Source: Shinella granuli (GTDB taxonomy: Bacteria > Pseudomonadota > Alphaproteobacteria > Rhizobiales > Rhizobiaceae). From it: a stretch of DNA of 64,000 bases. Numbering within the stretch: the stretch's first letter is position 1; every line of letters starts with the position of its first letter. Location of the stretch: contig NZ_SLVX01000001.1 of assembly GCF_004341885.1 (NCBI RefSeq), forward strand, positions 186,001 to 250,000, written 5' to 3'. The position numbers and the translations under genes were made by a program. Shown in pieces: positions 31,429 to 41,080 of the stretch. A model generated the notes under the pieces. The model saw only the letters and a program-made list of their open reading frames with translations, did no database searches and was not told the origin of the DNA.

Positions 31429-31461
31429 AGCCCCGCTACCCGAAAGGTTGCGGGGCTTTTT
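31429..31461 (+). terminator. rpoD terminator
   Basis: Stem AGCCCCGC / GCGGGGCT with a 13-base loop followed by TTTTTGTTTT, 20 bp after the rpoD stop. Confidence 0.93.
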
Positions 31462-31473
31462 GTTTTGCGGGGC

Positions 31474-31634
31474 TGCCCCTCATCCGGCTGCCGCCACCTT
31501 CTCCCCGCCTGCGGGGAGAAGGAGATTGCCGTGCGGTTTTCCTAAAAGCGCCATCGTCGCGGAGGCAAGGCGTCGCATCCTTCCCTTCTCCCCGCTTGCG
31601 GGGAGAAGGTCGCGGCAGCGGGATGAGGGGCGGC
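31474..31634. repeat. RIME-like intergenic palindromic element, copy B
   Basis: About 160 bp with outer inverted arms (TGCCCCTCATCCGGCTGCCG at the left; its near-complement CGGCAGCGGGATGAGGGGCG at the right) and two internal hairpins of the CTTCTCCCCGCNTGCGGGGA type. Copy A at 4682-4800 has the same plan with a shorter centre. Confidence 0.83.
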
Positions 31635-31736
31635 AGTCGCCCGACGCCGCGCTTTTCCCGCATGTCACCGGTTGCCTCGGTCTTTCCGGCATGCAAGGTT
31701 CATCCCCGCAAGAGGGGTGATGCGCGGAGGACAACG

Positions 31737-33383
31737 ATGCGGGATTGGTTCTGGCGTCTGCTGCTCTCCTTTTCCGCCACCGGCCTGGTGCTCGGCACGC
31801 TGTTCTTCGCCGCCTCGCTGACGCCCAGCCTCCTGCCGCGCACCTATGTCATGCAGGGCGTGCTTTCGGGCGTCGCCATGGCCTGCGGCTACGGGCTCGG
31901 CGTGGCCCTTGCCGCGCTGTGGTTCTGGCTCGGACTGCCGGAGCCGAAGGACCGGGTCCGTCTCTGGCTTGCCGCGGGCGCCGGGGGCCTTTGCGGCGTC
32001 GTGGTGCTGGTCTTCCTCTGGCGCACGGCGGAGTGGCAGAACTCCATCCGCACGCTGATGCACCTGCCGCCGATCGAGACGGCGCATCCCTTCTATGTCG
32101 GGCTCATCGCGCTCGCCGTCTTCCTCGTGCTCTTCGGCCTCGGGCGGCTCTTTGCCTTTCTCGCCCGGCTGTTCGCTCGGACCTCGCGCCGGGCGGCGCC
32201 GCGGCGGCTCTCCTCCGTCATCGGCACGGCGCTGGCCGCGACGCTGTTCTGGACGCTGGCTGACGGTATTCTGGTGCGCTTCGTGCTGCACACGGCCGAT
32301 TCCTCCTTCCGCCGGCTCGACCAGGTGATCGAGCCGGACACGGCCGAGCCTTCCGATCCCGGAAAATCCGGCAGCGCCGCCTCGCTGGTGCGCTGGGACG
32401 AGCTTGGCCGCATGGGCCGCTCCTTCGTGGCGAGCGGGCCGACGGCAGGGGACATTGCCGCTTTCACGGGCAAGCCGGCGATGGAGCCTCTGCGCGTCTA
32501 TGCCGGCCTCAACGCCGCCGAGACACCGGAGGCGCGGGCGAAGGTCGCGCTCGACGAGCTGATCCGCGTCGGCGGCTTCGAGCGCGCGACGCTCGTCATC
32601 GTCATGCCGACGGGCACCGGCTGGATCGATCCGGAGGGCATTGACACGGTCGAGTACCTGCACCATGGCGACATCGCCAGCGTCGCAATCCAGTATTCCT
32701 ATCTCGCAAGCTGGCTTTCGCTGCTGGCCGAGCCGGACTATGGCGCCGAGGCCGCGCGGGCGCTCTTCCGCGCCGTGTACGGCCACTGGACGAGCCTGCC
32801 GAAGGACAAGAGGCCAAAGCTCTATCTCTACGGCCTCAGCCTCGGCGCCCTGTCGTCGGAACAGTCGGCCGAACTCTTCGAGGTGATCGGCGATCCCTAC
32901 CAGGGGGCGCTGTGGGCCGGCCCGCCGTTTCCGAGCCGCATCTGGCGCAAGATGACGGCGGACCGCAATGCCGGCACGCCCGCCTGGCTGCCGCGCTTCC
33001 GCGACGGTTCCTATGTGCGCTTCACCAGCCAGGAGAACGCGCTGCCGGCGGCGGGCGAGCATTGGGGGCCGATGCGCATCGTCTACCTGCAATATGCCAG
33101 CGACCCGATCACCTTCTACGATCCCTATGCCTTCTACCGCCAGCCGGCCTGGATGGCCGTGCCGCGCGGGCCGGATGTCTCGCCGGATTTCGAATGGTAT
33201 CCCGTCGTCACCTTCCTGCAACTGACGCTCGACATGGCCATGGCGACCACGACGCCGATGGGGCTCGGCCATGTCTATGCCGGCGAGCATTATATCGATC
33301 CGTGGATCGCTGTGACGGACGTGACGGACTGGAGCGCGGCGGACGTCGCCCGGCTCAAGGAGAGGTTCCGGGCGGGGCGGTGA
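31737..33383 (+). CDS. Membrane alpha/beta-hydrolase family protein
   Basis: 548 residues. The N-terminal ~190 residues contain five or so hydrophobic segments (for example LLLSFSATGLVLGTLFFAAS and FYVGLIALAVFLVLFGLGRL); the C-terminal part is an alpha/beta hydrolase domain whose nucleophile elbow GLSLG is at residues 366-370 (Ser368). It matches the two-domain family of rhizobial proteins annotated as alpha/beta hydrolase with a separate N-terminal membrane domain. ATG 31737 has GGAGG upstream. The active site faces an unknown lipid or ester substrate; role unassigned. Confidence 0.85.
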   Translation: MRDWFWRLLLSFSATGLVLGTLFFAASLTPSLLPRTYVMQGVLSGVAMACGYGLGVALAALWFWLGLPEPKDRVRLWLAAGAGGLCGVVVLVFLWRTAEWQNSIRTLMHLPPIETAHPFYVGLIALAVFLVLFGLGRLFAFLARLFARTSRRAAPRRLSSVIGTALAATLFWTLADGILVRFVLHTADSSFRRLDQVIEPDTAEPSDPGKSGSAASLVRWDELGRMGRSFVASGPTAGDIAAFTGKPAMEPLRVYAGLNAAETPEARAKVALDELIRVGGFERATLVIVMPTGTGWIDPEGIDTVEYLHHGDIASVAIQYSYLASWLSLLAEPDYGAEAARALFRAVYGHWTSLPKDKRPKLYLYGLSLGALSSEQSAELFEVIGDPYQGALWAGPPFPSRIWRKMTADRNAGTPAWLPRFRDGSYVRFTSQENALPAAGEHWGPMRIVYLQYASDPITFYDPYAFYRQPAWMAVPRGPDVSPDFEWYPVVTFLQLTLDMAMATTTPMGLGHVYAGEHYIDPWIAVTDVTDWSAADVARLKERFRAGR

Positions 33384-34157
33384 TCAGCCCTTGACGGCGA
33401 TGATGAAGAGCCGCGGGAAGCGCAGCAGCCGGCGGCCATCGGCCATCGGCGGGTAGGCGTTCGCGATCCGGTTCTCGTAGTCCGCAAGGAAGGCGTCGTG
33501 CTCTCCGGCCGGCAGGCGGTCGAGATAGGGACGCAGGCCCGTCGCCTTCACCCAGTCGACGATGGCGGCCGCATCCGCCATGGGATGGTTGTAGACGGTG
33601 TGCCAGACATCGACGCGGGCGGCCTTGGGGTTGAGCGCGTCAAAACAGGCGGCCGGGGCGGGCATCGGGCCGCGCCGCGGCGTGCCCGCGGCAAAGGCGC
33701 CCCGCCAGGGACCGGCAAGGGCGCTTTCCTCCATCAGGAGATGGGAGGGTTCGTTGCGATTGTCCGGCATCTGCACGGCCAGCACGCCGCCGGGCCGCAG
33801 GCCCTCCACCAGCCGCGCCATCAGCGCCACCGGATCGGGCAGCCACTGGAAGACGGCATTGGCGAAGAGCAGGGCGGCCGGCTCGTGCGGGCGCCATTTC
33901 GCAAGGTCGCATTCGACGAAATCGACGCCGGGCAGACGCTTCCGCGCGGCCTTCAGCATGTCGCCGGCATTGTCCACGCCGCGCACGCCCCGGCCGGGAA
34001 AGCGCTCCACCAGCAGCTCCGTCGAGTTTCCCGGCCCGCAGCCGAGGTCATAGACGGTTCCGGCGACAAGGTCGGCCGGCACCTGTGCCAGCAGGTCGCG
34101 GGCAGGGCGGGTGCGCTCGTCCTCGAATTTCAGGTATTGCGCGGCGGACCAGGCCAT
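33384..34157 (-). CDS. tam: Trans-aconitate 2-methyltransferase
   Basis: 257 residues, the usual length for Tam, which esterifies trans-aconitate (a spontaneous, inhibitory isomer of cis-aconitate). Opening [20 protein letters not shown] is diagnostic; SAM motif [20 protein letters not shown] follows, then [20 protein letters not shown] and [17 protein letters not shown], all family-conserved. ATG 34157 has GGAG upstream. It starts 11 bp after the dehalogenase gene ends, so the two are probably co-transcribed. Confidence 0.94.
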   Translation of the reverse strand: MAWSAAQYLKFEDERTRPARDLLAQVPADLVAGTVYDLGCGPGNSTELLVERFPGRGVRGVDNAGDMLKAARKRLPGVDFVECDLAKWRPHEPAALLFANAVFQWLPDPVALMARLVEGLRPGGVLAVQMPDNRNEPSHLLMEESALAGPWRGAFAAGTPRRGPMPAPAACFDALNPKAARVDVWHTVYNHPMADAAAIVDWVKATGLRPYLDRLPAGEHDAFLADYENRIANAYPPMADGRRLLRFPRLFIIAVKG

Positions 34158-34168
34158 GGCGGCTCCGT

Positions 34169-34819
34169 TCAGAGGCTTTCGAGCGACGGCAGGATCAGCG
34201 CGGGGCCGAGGTCGAAATACTCGTCCGGCATGTCGCTGCGGTTGATCCAGACGGTGCGGAAGCCGAATTTCGTCGCGCCGGCGATGTCCCAGCGGTTGGA
34301 GGACTGGAAGGAGACGGCGCTCGGATAGAGCCGGTAGTTCGTCGTCACGAGATCGTAGACGGCGGGGGCGGTTTTGTAGGTCTTCAGCGCATCGACCGAG
34401 AAGATGTCGTCGATGACGGTGTCGAGTGCGGCATTCTTCACCGCCGAGGCCAGCATGGCGGGCGAGCCGTTGGAGAGGATGGCGATATGCGCGCCGCGCT
34501 GCTTCAGCGCCTTCAGCACGGCCGGCACTTCCGGATAGCAGTCGAGCTTCCAGTAGGCGTCGAGCAGCTTCTGGCGCAGCGTCGGATCGACGCCGCCGAT
34601 GCGCTTGAACGTATAGTCGAGCGCCTGCTCGGTGAGCTGCCAGAAATCGGCATAGGCGCCCATCAGCGCCCGCGTCCAGGAATATTCGAGCTGCTTGGCG
34701 CGCCAGATCTCGGAAAAGATCTGGTAGTTCGGACCGACATCCCCCGCATGGCGGCGCACCGCCGCGTGCACGTCGAACAGCGTGCCATAGGCGTCGAAGA
34801 CATAGGCGGCATGGGACAT
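34169..34819 (-). CDS. Haloacid dehalogenase, type II
   Basis: 216 residues of the L-2-haloacid dehalogenase (HAD type II) family, which replaces a halogen on C2 of short acids by hydroxyl. Nucleophile Asp in [14 protein letters not shown] (about D8), the second motif SNGSPAML, Lys in [12 protein letters not shown] and [20 protein letters not shown] for motif III are present. Length fits. ATG 34819 has AAGGAA upstream. It precedes tam in the same orientation. Natural substrate in this organism may not be halogenated. Confidence 0.93.
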   Translation of the reverse strand: MSHAAYVFDAYGTLFDVHAAVRRHAGDVGPNYQIFSEIWRAKQLEYSWTRALMGAYADFWQLTEQALDYTFKRIGGVDPTLRQKLLDAYWKLDCYPEVPAVLKALKQRGAHIAILSNGSPAMLASAVKNAALDTVIDDIFSVDALKTYKTAPAVYDLVTTNYRLYPSAVSFQSSNRWDIAGATKFGFRTVWINRSDMPDEYFDLGPALILPSLESL

Positions 34820-34898
34820 GGGCGGCGATTCCTTCTGGCATTGTCGAGGGCGATTGGTCGCCATCGGACGATGAAAGTCAATCGGGTCGGCAGGCCCT

Positions 34899-35939
34899 TC
34901 AGAACCGCGTGATGACGCTGATGCCGAGGTCCGTCGCCTTGTCCATCGCCGTCAGGGCGGGCACGGCCTCCTCCAGGCTGACATGCCGGCCGATCAGCCG
35001 TTGCGGGGCGAGCTTGCCGCTTTCGATCATCGCCAGCATGGCGTCGTAGCGCCAGGCCTGCATGCCGTGGCTGCCGTAGATTTCCAGCTCGTGGCCGATG
35101 ACCTGGGCCATGGGAATCTGGGGCGTTGCATGGTCGGCGAGCATCAGGCCGACCTGCACGTGCCGTCCGCGCCGGCGCAGGTTTTTTATCGAGTTGAAGC
35201 AGGTGACGGGCGAGCCGAGCGCATCGACCGAGGCATGCGCCCCGCCGCCGGTGATCTCGCGCACGGCCTCCGCGACGTCGGCGACCTCGCGTGCGTTGAT
35301 GACGGCGACGGCGCCCATTTTCCGGGCGAAGTCCAGTTTCTCCGCGGAAATGTCGATGGCGATGGGGTTGGCACCGAGGGCGGCGGCGATCATGATCGCG
35401 GAGAGGCCCACCCCGCCGCAGCCGTGCACGGCCACCCATTCGCCGCCCGTCACGCGCGCCTGGTCGACGACGGCGCGGAAAGAGGTGGCGAAGCGGCAGC
35501 CGAGGCTGGCGGCCGTGGCATAGTCGATCGCGTCCGGCAGGTGCACGAGATTGTGGTCGGCAAAATCGATGGCGACGAGTTCGGCGAAGGAGCCCCAATG
35601 GGTGAAGCCGGGCTGGAACTGTTCTTCGCAAACCTGTTGGTTGCCCGAGCGGCATTCGCCGCAATGGCCGCAGCCGGAGACGAAGGGCACCGTCACCCGC
35701 TCGCCTTCGCGGAAACGGCGCACGTTCCTGCCGACGGCCACCACCCTGCCGGCGAGCTCGTGGCCCGGCACATGCGGCAGGCGGATATCCGGGTCATGGC
35801 CCATCCAGCCGTGCCAGTCGGAGCGGCAGAGCCCCGTCGCCTCCACCTTGATCACCACGCCGCCGGGCGTAGGCGTCGGGTCGGGCAGGGTGCGGATCTC
35901 GGGTGTCGCCTCGAAGGCTTCGTAATACATCGCGCGCAT
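34899..35939 (-). CDS. Zinc-dependent alcohol dehydrogenase
   Basis: 346 residues of the medium-chain family. Catalytic zinc site [28 protein letters not shown], structural cysteines in [17 protein letters not shown], and nucleotide motif [20 protein letters not shown]. The [11 protein letters not shown] stretch and [10 protein letters not shown] place it in a subgroup of unspecified alcohol dehydrogenases common in rhizobia and actinobacteria. ATG 35939 has GGGAG upstream. Divergent from the class IV aminotransferase; 79 bp upstream of the dehalogenase start on the same strand. Confidence 0.9.
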   Translation of the reverse strand: MRAMYYEAFEATPEIRTLPDPTPTPGGVVIKVEATGLCRSDWHGWMGHDPDIRLPHVPGHELAGRVVAVGRNVRRFREGERVTVPFVSGCGHCGECRSGNQQVCEEQFQPGFTHWGSFAELVAIDFADHNLVHLPDAIDYATAASLGCRFATSFRAVVDQARVTGGEWVAVHGCGGVGLSAIMIAAALGANPIAIDISAEKLDFARKMGAVAVINAREVADVAEAVREITGGGAHASVDALGSPVTCFNSIKNLRRRGRHVQVGLMLADHATPQIPMAQVIGHELEIYGSHGMQAWRYDAMLAMIESGKLAPQRLIGRHVSLEEAVPALTAMDKATDLGISVITRF

Positions 35940-36123
35940 GGTGATCTCCCTTCTGTTCTTGTATCGCATGCGCCTCGAACGCCCTCAACGGCGTCACCCA
36001 TGATAAGGCCTGATGCACCCATTCAACATCTTGAATGGACAAGCGCGGCCGGCTGTCGGAAGGCATTTGTGACTTGACCGGTCCGGCCCACCGGGCCTTG
36101 ATGGGCAAAAAGGAGTTTACAAA

Positions 36124-37005
36124 ATGCCAGTCGATACCTCACCACGCTCGACGACCTGGACCTTCGTGGATGGCGAATGGGTTTCAGGCAACCCGCCGCT
36201 CATCGGCCCCACCTCGCATGCCATGTGGCTCGGCTCGACCGTCTTCGACGGCGCGCGCTGGTTCGACGGCATCGCGCCCGACCTCGACCTGCATTGCCAG
36301 CGCGTCAACCGCTCCGCCGAGGCGCTCGGCCTCAAGGCGATGGTGAAGGCCGAGGAGATCGAGGCGCTGTCCTGGGAAGGCGTCAAGAAGTTCGACGGCA
36401 AGACGGCGATCTATGTCAAGCCGATGTACTGGGCCGAGCACGGCTCGTTCAGCGTGGTGGCGCCGGATGCGGAATCGACCCGCTTCGCGCTCTGCCTCTT
36501 CGAGGCGCCGATGGGTGACCCGAAGGCCGCATCCTCGCTGACCCTCTCGCCCTTCCGCCGCCCGACGGTGGAATGCATGCCGACGGATGCCAAGGCCGGC
36601 TGCCTCTATCCGAACAATGCCCGCATGCTGGTGGAGGCCAGGAAGCGCGGCTTCGACAACGCGCTGGTGCGCGACATGCTGGGCAATGTCGCCGAAACCG
36701 CCTCGTCCAACATCTTCATGGTCAAGGACGGCGTCGTCTTCACGCCCGCCGCCAACCGCACCTTCCTTGCCGGCATCACGCGCATGCGCGTCATCGGCCT
36801 GCTGAAGGAAGCCGGTTTCGAGGTGGTCGAGACGACGTTGACGGTCGCCGATTTCGAGAGCGCGGACGAGATCTTCACCTCGGGCAACTATTCCAAGGTG
36901 GTTCCGGTGACGCGCCTCGACGACCGCGACCTCCAGCCCGGCCCGATCACCGCCAAGGCGCGCGACCTCTATTTCGACTGGGCGCATTCCGACGGCGACG
37001 CGTGA
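36124..37005 (+). CDS. Branched-chain-type class IV aminotransferase
   Basis: 293 residues of the PLP fold-type IV family (IlvE/D-amino-acid transaminase/ADC lyase). The Schiff-base Lys is in TDAKAGCLYPNNARMLVEAR; the PLP-phosphate and conserved Glu region is VAETASSNIFMVKDGVVFTP followed by FLAGITRMRVIGLLKEAGFE. It is a little short for canonical IlvE (about 305-310) but is the form annotated as a branched-chain aminotransferase in rhizobia. AAGGAG precedes ATG 36124. The next gene downstream, though on the other strand, is a Leu/Ile/Val-type binding protein, consistent with branched-chain amino acid metabolism. Confidence 0.85.
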   Translation: MPVDTSPRSTTWTFVDGEWVSGNPPLIGPTSHAMWLGSTVFDGARWFDGIAPDLDLHCQRVNRSAEALGLKAMVKAEEIEALSWEGVKKFDGKTAIYVKPMYWAEHGSFSVVAPDAESTRFALCLFEAPMGDPKAASSLTLSPFRRPTVECMPTDAKAGCLYPNNARMLVEARKRGFDNALVRDMLGNVAETASSNIFMVKDGVVFTPAANRTFLAGITRMRVIGLLKEAGFEVVETTLTVADFESADEIFTSGNYSKVVPVTRLDDRDLQPGPITAKARDLYFDWAHSDGDA

Positions 37006-37009
37006 GGGC

Positions 37010-37396
37010 AAACAAGAACGCCGGGGCTTTCGCCCCGGCGCCAGGTTTGCCAGTGAACCCCACCCCACCCACTGCCGCCGACCAGCGGCAAGCGCAGCGT
37101 TTGTTGCATGGATGGTCGGGTCAAGCCCGACCATGACGGAGGAGAGGCGAGGCGGACGTCGCCAAACAAAAACGCCGGGGCTCTCGCCCCGGCGTCAGGT
37201 TCGCCGGTAAACCCCACCCCACCCACTGCCGCCGACCAGCGGCAAGCGCAGCGTTTGTTGCATGGATGGTCGGGTCAAGCCCATGACGGAGGAGAGGCGA
37301 GGCGGACGTCGCCAAACAAAAACGCCGGGGCTCTCGCCCCGGCGTCAGGTTCGCCGGTAAACCCCGCCCCACCCACTGCCGTCATCCTCGGGCCTG
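37010..37396. repeat. Tandem array of terminator-containing units (2.6 copies)
   Basis: Units begin at 37010, 37164 and 37314 (periods 154 and 150; the difference is a missing GACC). Each begins with a GCCGGGGC-loop-GCCCCGGC hairpin whose minus-strand reading ends in TTTTTGTTT in units 2 and 3, followed by a shared ~60-bp GC-rich stretch and, in units 1 and 2, a palindrome of the ATGGTCGGGTCAAGCCC type. The third unit is cut at about 37380 and replaced by a related palindrome (TCCTCGGG-CCTGA-CCCGAGGA). Together they lie between the aminotransferase and livK-like 3' ends. Confidence 0.9.
37314..37345 (-). terminator. Terminator for the LivK-like gene (first of three leftward hairpins)
   Basis: Minus-strand stem CGCCGGGGC / GCCCCGGCG with a GAGA loop, then TTTTTGTTT. 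It is the first such hairpin met by transcription leaving the LivK-like gene; near-identical copies follow at about 37164-37195 and 37010-37040. Confidence 0.85.
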
Positions 37397-37450
37397 ACCC
37401 GAGGATCCACGCGGCATGTGGGGCGTTTTCCGTTCCTGGCGTCTTTCGCT

Positions 37451-38557
37451 TTATTCGGCGGCGACGATCTTGCCGTCTTCCCACTTGAAGAGCGAGAAGC
37501 TCTGCGAGGTGAGGTCGCCGTTCTCGCCATAGGTCAGCTTGCCGATGGCGGTCGGGATGGCTTCACCGGACTTCAGCGCTGCCGCGACGGCGGCCGAATC
37601 CTCCGCGCTGCCGGCCTTCTCGATGCCGGCCTTCAGAACCTCGACGGCGGCATAGGCATTGAGCGTGAAGGCTTCCGGCGGGATGCCCTTTTCGTTGAGC
37701 ACGGCGACGGCGGCCTGCGAATCGGGGCTCTTCAGCGCGTCGGAGGCATTGGTGAAGAGCGTGCCGGCAGCCGCTTCGTTGCCGATCGCCCAGTATTCGC
37801 TGTTCGACAGGCCTTCGCCGCCGATGATCGTGGCATCGACCGCGAGGTCCTTCAACTGGCGGGCGAGCAGGCCGCCTTCCGGATGGTAGCCGCCGAAATA
37901 GATGACCTCGACGCCGTCCGACTTGAGGCGGGTGATCAGCGCGCTGAAGTCCTTGTCGCCCGGGGTGACCGAGTCGTAGAGCGCTTCGGTGACGCCGCCC
38001 TTGTTGAGCGCGGCCTTGAAGGCGTCCGCCAGGCCCTTGCCGTAGGCGCCCTTGTCATGGATCACGGCGACCTTCTTGTCCTTCAGGCTCGCGAGCACAT
38101 AGGCGGCTGCAACCTCGGCCTGCTGGTCGTCGCGCCCGCAGGTGCGCAGCACGTTTTCGAGGCCGCGGGCCGTCAGGTCCGGCGCGGTCGCCGTCGGGGT
38201 GACCATCAGCACGCCGTTTTCAGCGAAGACGTCGGAGGCCGGGATGGCGACGCCCGAGGTCACCGGGCCGACGACGAAGCGGATGCCTTCGCCGACGATC
38301 TGGTTGGCGGCCGAAACGCCCTGCTTGGGCTCGCCGGCGTCGTCGGCCAGCTTCAGGACGACCTGTTCGCCGAGAATGCCGCCGTTCTTGTTGATCTCGG
38401 CAACGGCCGCTTCCGCGCCGTTCTTCACCTGGTCGCCGTAGGCGGCGACCGGGCCGGTCAGCGGGGCGACGAGGCCGATGACGATGTCCGCATGGGCGAG
38501 CGGGGCAAAGGCGACGGACGCGGCGAGCAGGGCGCCGGCAAAGATCTGCTTCTTCAT
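37451..38557 (-). CDS. LivK-type branched-chain amino acid ABC transporter binding protein
   Basis: 368-residue periplasmic precursor; signal peptide [20 protein letters not shown] ending AHA. The mature part has the type I binding-protein fold ([57 protein letters not shown]) and the ligand-site [16 protein letters not shown] region of Leu/Ile/Val-binding proteins. GAGGAG precedes ATG 38557. No livHMGF genes adjoin it, so it is an orphan binding protein that must use a transporter elsewhere. Confidence 0.94.
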   Translation of the reverse strand: MKKQIFAGALLAASVAFAPLAHADIVIGLVAPLTGPVAAYGDQVKNGAEAAVAEINKNGGILGEQVVLKLADDAGEPKQGVSAANQIVGEGIRFVVGPVTSGVAIPASDVFAENGVLMVTPTATAPDLTARGLENVLRTCGRDDQQAEVAAAYVLASLKDKKVAVIHDKGAYGKGLADAFKAALNKGGVTEALYDSVTPGDKDFSALITRLKSDGVEVIYFGGYHPEGGLLARQLKDLAVDATIIGGEGLSNSEYWAIGNEAAAGTLFTNASDALKSPDSQAAVAVLNEKGIPPEAFTLNAYAAVEVLKAGIEKAGSAEDSAAVAAALKSGEAIPTAIGKLTYGENGDLTSQSFSLFKWEDGKIVAAE

Positions 38558-38856
38558 GGGAGTCTCCTCAACTGGGGCCATGGTCGGCCCGGTCGCAGAT
38601 GCTCACGCGTCCGGACGGCGCTGGCCGGATTCCGATGCGGAGCGGGTTCTTTCACGGTCCGGAACAATCGTTCACGAAGGGCCGGCGTGCTGCAGATTGA
38701 TTAGGCCGGAAGGGGAAAAAGCGCAACAAAATAATGCATTTGCATATTTGATGGGCGGATCAGCCGCGTGAATGGAAGGCCGTATGCGGCATTTGAATCA
38801 AAACGGATTGTTAAGATTTACGATTTATAAATATCCGGAAATTCTGAGGAACTGCG
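38558..38856. other. livK-like/transglycosylase divergent intergenic region
   Basis: 299 bp, AT-richer than average. It contains a small dyad ATGCA-TT-TGCAT at 38734-38745 and an AT-rich stretch before the lipoprotein gene. Promoters for both divergent genes must lie here, but no certain -35/-10 pair could be assigned. Confidence 0.5.
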
Positions 38857-39429
38857 ATGCGTTGCGTCTTGATCGTCGTCCTCCTGTTGCTTGCCGGATG
38901 CGCGTCTGTTCCACGGCAGACGCAGAATGCCTGCGCCATCTTCGAGCAACGTGACGGCCTGTTCGACAACTGGCGGCGAGCCGCCTACCGCGCCGAGCGG
39001 GAATATGGCGTGCCCGTTCCCGTGCTCATGGCGACGATCTACACGGAGTCCGGCTTCCGGCACAATGCGCGCCCGCCGCGCACGAAGCTCTTCGGCTTCA
39101 TCCCCTGGAAGCGCCAATCGAGCGCGCTCGGCTTCTCGCAGGCGCTCGACGGCACCTGGGCGCAATACAAGCGCGTGACCGGCCGCTGGGCCGCCAACCG
39201 CAAGGATTTCTCCGACGCGATCCGCTTCATCGCCTGGTATCACGCCGAGAGCAACCGCAAGAACGGCATCGCCCTCAACGACACCTACCGCCTCTACATC
39301 GCCTACTACCACGGCCATGCCGGCTATTCGCGCGGCAACTGGAGCGGCACGGCCAAGGCCGGTGCGAAGCGCGCGGCCAACATGGCGGCCAGCTATTCGC
39401 GCCAGTTGAAGAATTGCGGGGCGTGGTAA
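38857..39429 (+). CDS. Lytic transglycosylase SLT-domain lipoprotein
   Basis: 190-residue lipoprotein. Signal peptide MRCVLIVVLLLLAGC ends in lipobox LAGC, so the mature N-terminal Cys is lipidated. The SLT (goose-lysozyme-like) fold is seen in YGVPVPVLMATIYTESGFRH with the catalytic Glu, LGFSQALDGTWAQYKRVTGR and YRLYIAYYHGHAGYSRGNWS. It should cleave peptidoglycan with anhydro-muropeptide formation. This short, outer-membrane-anchored form is common in rhizobia. Confidence 0.92.
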   Translation: MRCVLIVVLLLLAGCASVPRQTQNACAIFEQRDGLFDNWRRAAYRAEREYGVPVPVLMATIYTESGFRHNARPPRTKLFGFIPWKRQSSALGFSQALDGTWAQYKRVTGRWAANRKDFSDAIRFIAWYHAESNRKNGIALNDTYRLYIAYYHGHAGYSRGNWSGTAKAGAKRAANMAASYSRQLKNCGAW

Positions 39430-39622
39430 GGTCGAGAGTATCGGCCACCAGAGTTGCAGTTAGAGATCCTGCCATGGGGGCAATGTGCGTGGCTTGACCC
39501 GATGGGTCCACCAGCCACTGCGCCGGCCATCACCGCCACCCCGACAAAAATCCGCTCCCCCTTGTCGGATCGGTCTTCCGACACACGTCCTTGTCATGTC
39601 CAAACCCAAGAAGGAGACGATC

Positions 39623-39976
39623 ATGACCTATGTCGATGGATTCCTGCTGGCCGTATCGAAGGCCAATCTGGAGCGGTACAAGGACATGGCACGCACGGCG
39701 GGCGATGTCTGGAAGGAGCTCGGCGCGATCGATTATGTCGAATGCATCGGTGACGACGTGCCCTATGGCGAGCTCACCTCGTTTCCCCGCGCCGTTCTGG
39801 CGAAGGACGACGAGGTGGTGATCTTCTCCTGGATCACCTATGAATCGCGCGCGAAGCGCGACGAGATCCTTGCCAAGGTGATGGCGGACGAGCGGCTGAA
39901 GGGCGACGAATGGAAGGATATCTTCGACGGCAAGCGCATGATCTACGGCGGCTTCGAGGCGGTCGTCGAGTTGTGA
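39623..39976 (+). CDS. DUF1428 family protein
   Basis: 117 residues with the complete DUF1428 pattern: MTYVDGFLLAVSKANLERYK, then ECIGDDVPYGELTSFPRAVL, VIFSWITYESRAKRDEILAK and FDGKRMIYGGFEAVVEL. It adopts a dimeric alpha+beta barrel (EthD-like) fold; enzymatic function is not established. AAGGAG precedes ATG 39623. Followed by a tiny membrane protein and YjbQ on the same strand. Confidence 0.93.
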   Translation: MTYVDGFLLAVSKANLERYKDMARTAGDVWKELGAIDYVECIGDDVPYGELTSFPRAVLAKDDEVVIFSWITYESRAKRDEILAKVMADERLKGDEWKDIFDGKRMIYGGFEAVVEL

Positions 39977-40029
39977 GCCGAGGGGAAGAAGGCTAAACCC
40001 TTATCCGGAACCGGAAGAAAGGAAACGCC

Positions 40030-40158
40030 ATGACGAACCTCTACTACGCGATCGTCGGAACCACGACGGACACGAATATGGGCCTGGCGCGCTTCATGGG
40101 CGTCATCCTTGCCTTCATCGTGGTCGTCGGCACCCTGTTCTGGGCCATCGGCGGCTGA
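40030..40158 (+). CDS. 42-residue single-pass membrane small protein
   Basis: Reads MTNLYYAIVGTTTDTNMGLA, then RFMGVILAFIVVVGTLFWAI, GG, stop. One hydrophobic helix (about residues 24-41) after a polar N terminus. AAAGGAAACGCC before the ATG gives a good ribosome site, and it lies 53 bp after the DUF1428 gene and 8 bp before yjbQ, so it is probably translated within that operon. No family recognised. Too short for routine gene callers. Confidence 0.7.
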   Translation: MTNLYYAIVGTTTDTNMGLARFMGVILAFIVVVGTLFWAIGG

Positions 40159-40166
40159 CGCGCGCC

Positions 40167-40589
40167 ATGCCGCAGACGATCGTGACGGTCCCGACCCATG
40201 GGCAGGGGCTCTACGAATTCACCGGCGAGGCCGCCGCCTTCGTGCGGGGTGCGGGCGTGGAGGAGGGGTTGTTGACGGTCTTCGTCCGCCACACCTCCTG
40301 CTCGCTGCTCATCCAGGAAAATGCCGATCCGGATGTCCGGCGCGATCTCGACCAGTTCTTCCGCCGCCTCGTGCCGCCCTCGGACGATCCCGCCATGCGC
40401 TGGATCGTGCACACGCTGGAGGGGCCGGACGACATGCCCGCCCATATCAAGGCGGCGCTGACAGCCGTCTCGATCGGCATTCCGGTCGTCGGCGGCCGCC
40501 TTGCGCTCGGCACCTGGCAGGGCCTCTATCTCTTCGAGCACCGTGACCGGCCGCACCGGCGCGAAATCGTCCTGCATCTCGGCCCTTGA
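40167..40589 (+). CDS. YjbQ/UPF0047 family protein (secondary thiamine-phosphate synthase type)
   Basis: 140 residues with every family landmark: the TVFVRHTSCSLLIQENADPD motif, HTLEGPDDMPAHIKAAL and GTWQGLYLFEHRDRPHRREI. Members have weak thiamine-phosphate synthase activity in complementation tests; the true role is open. ATG 40167 lies 8 bp after the stop of the 42-residue gene. Confidence 0.94.
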   Translation: MPQTIVTVPTHGQGLYEFTGEAAAFVRGAGVEEGLLTVFVRHTSCSLLIQENADPDVRRDLDQFFRRLVPPSDDPAMRWIVHTLEGPDDMPAHIKAALTAVSIGIPVVGGRLALGTWQGLYLFEHRDRPHRREIVLHLGP

Positions 40590-40729
40590 CGGAACCGGCC
40601 GGTCCGATGGAACGTTCCTGCGGCGATCCATCCCGGAGCGTGCCACCCTTGCGTTCCGGGTCCTGTTCTCGCCTGTCGCCGGCGAAGGCCCGGCAGGCGC
40701 CCGCGCTGCGGATTTCGAAGGAGATGTTC

Positions 40730-41080
40730 ATGGCGAATACCGAAAGCATCAACCATGCCGTCATCGAGGCGTTGAACGCCCGCGACTTCGCCGCCCTTGC
40801 CGGCAAGGTTCACGAGGATGTTTCGATCTCCGGCATCGGCGAGGGCATGGACAATGGCCGTGATGCGTTGCGCGATCGTCTCGCCCGGCACTTCGAGGCC
40901 TTCGACGAAAGTTATGGCGACGCGCTGGTGATGAGCGATGCGCTCGGCAACAATGTCGCGATCCGCCTGACGGCGCGCGGCCGGTCGGCGGCGGGCGATG
41001 CCTATTCGAAGGAGAAGATCCTGCTGCTCGAGCTCGAGGACGGGGCCATCACCCGCATCGCCTTCTTCACCGGTTCATGA
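40730..41080 (+). CDS. SnoaL-like NTF2-fold protein
   Basis: 116 residues: MANTESINHAVIEALNARDF, MDNGRDALRDRLARHFEAFD and the closing ELEDGAITRIAFFTGS follow the SnoaL_2 polyketide-cyclase-like fold, which usually holds a ligand pocket. AAGGAG is six bases before ATG 40730; ATG 40724 is too close to it. No catalytic residues could be assigned. Confidence 0.82.
   Translation: MANTESINHAVIEALNARDFAALAGKVHEDVSISGIGEGMDNGRDALRDRLARHFEAFDESYGDALVMSDALGNNVAIRLTARGRSAAGDAYSKEKILLLELEDGAITRIAFFTGS

Noticed and set aside
34158-34841. N-terminal extension of the tam frame to 34841
   Set aside because: It is out-of-frame reading of the haloacid dehalogenase gene; tam starts at 34157 with a ribosome site and family-typical N terminus.
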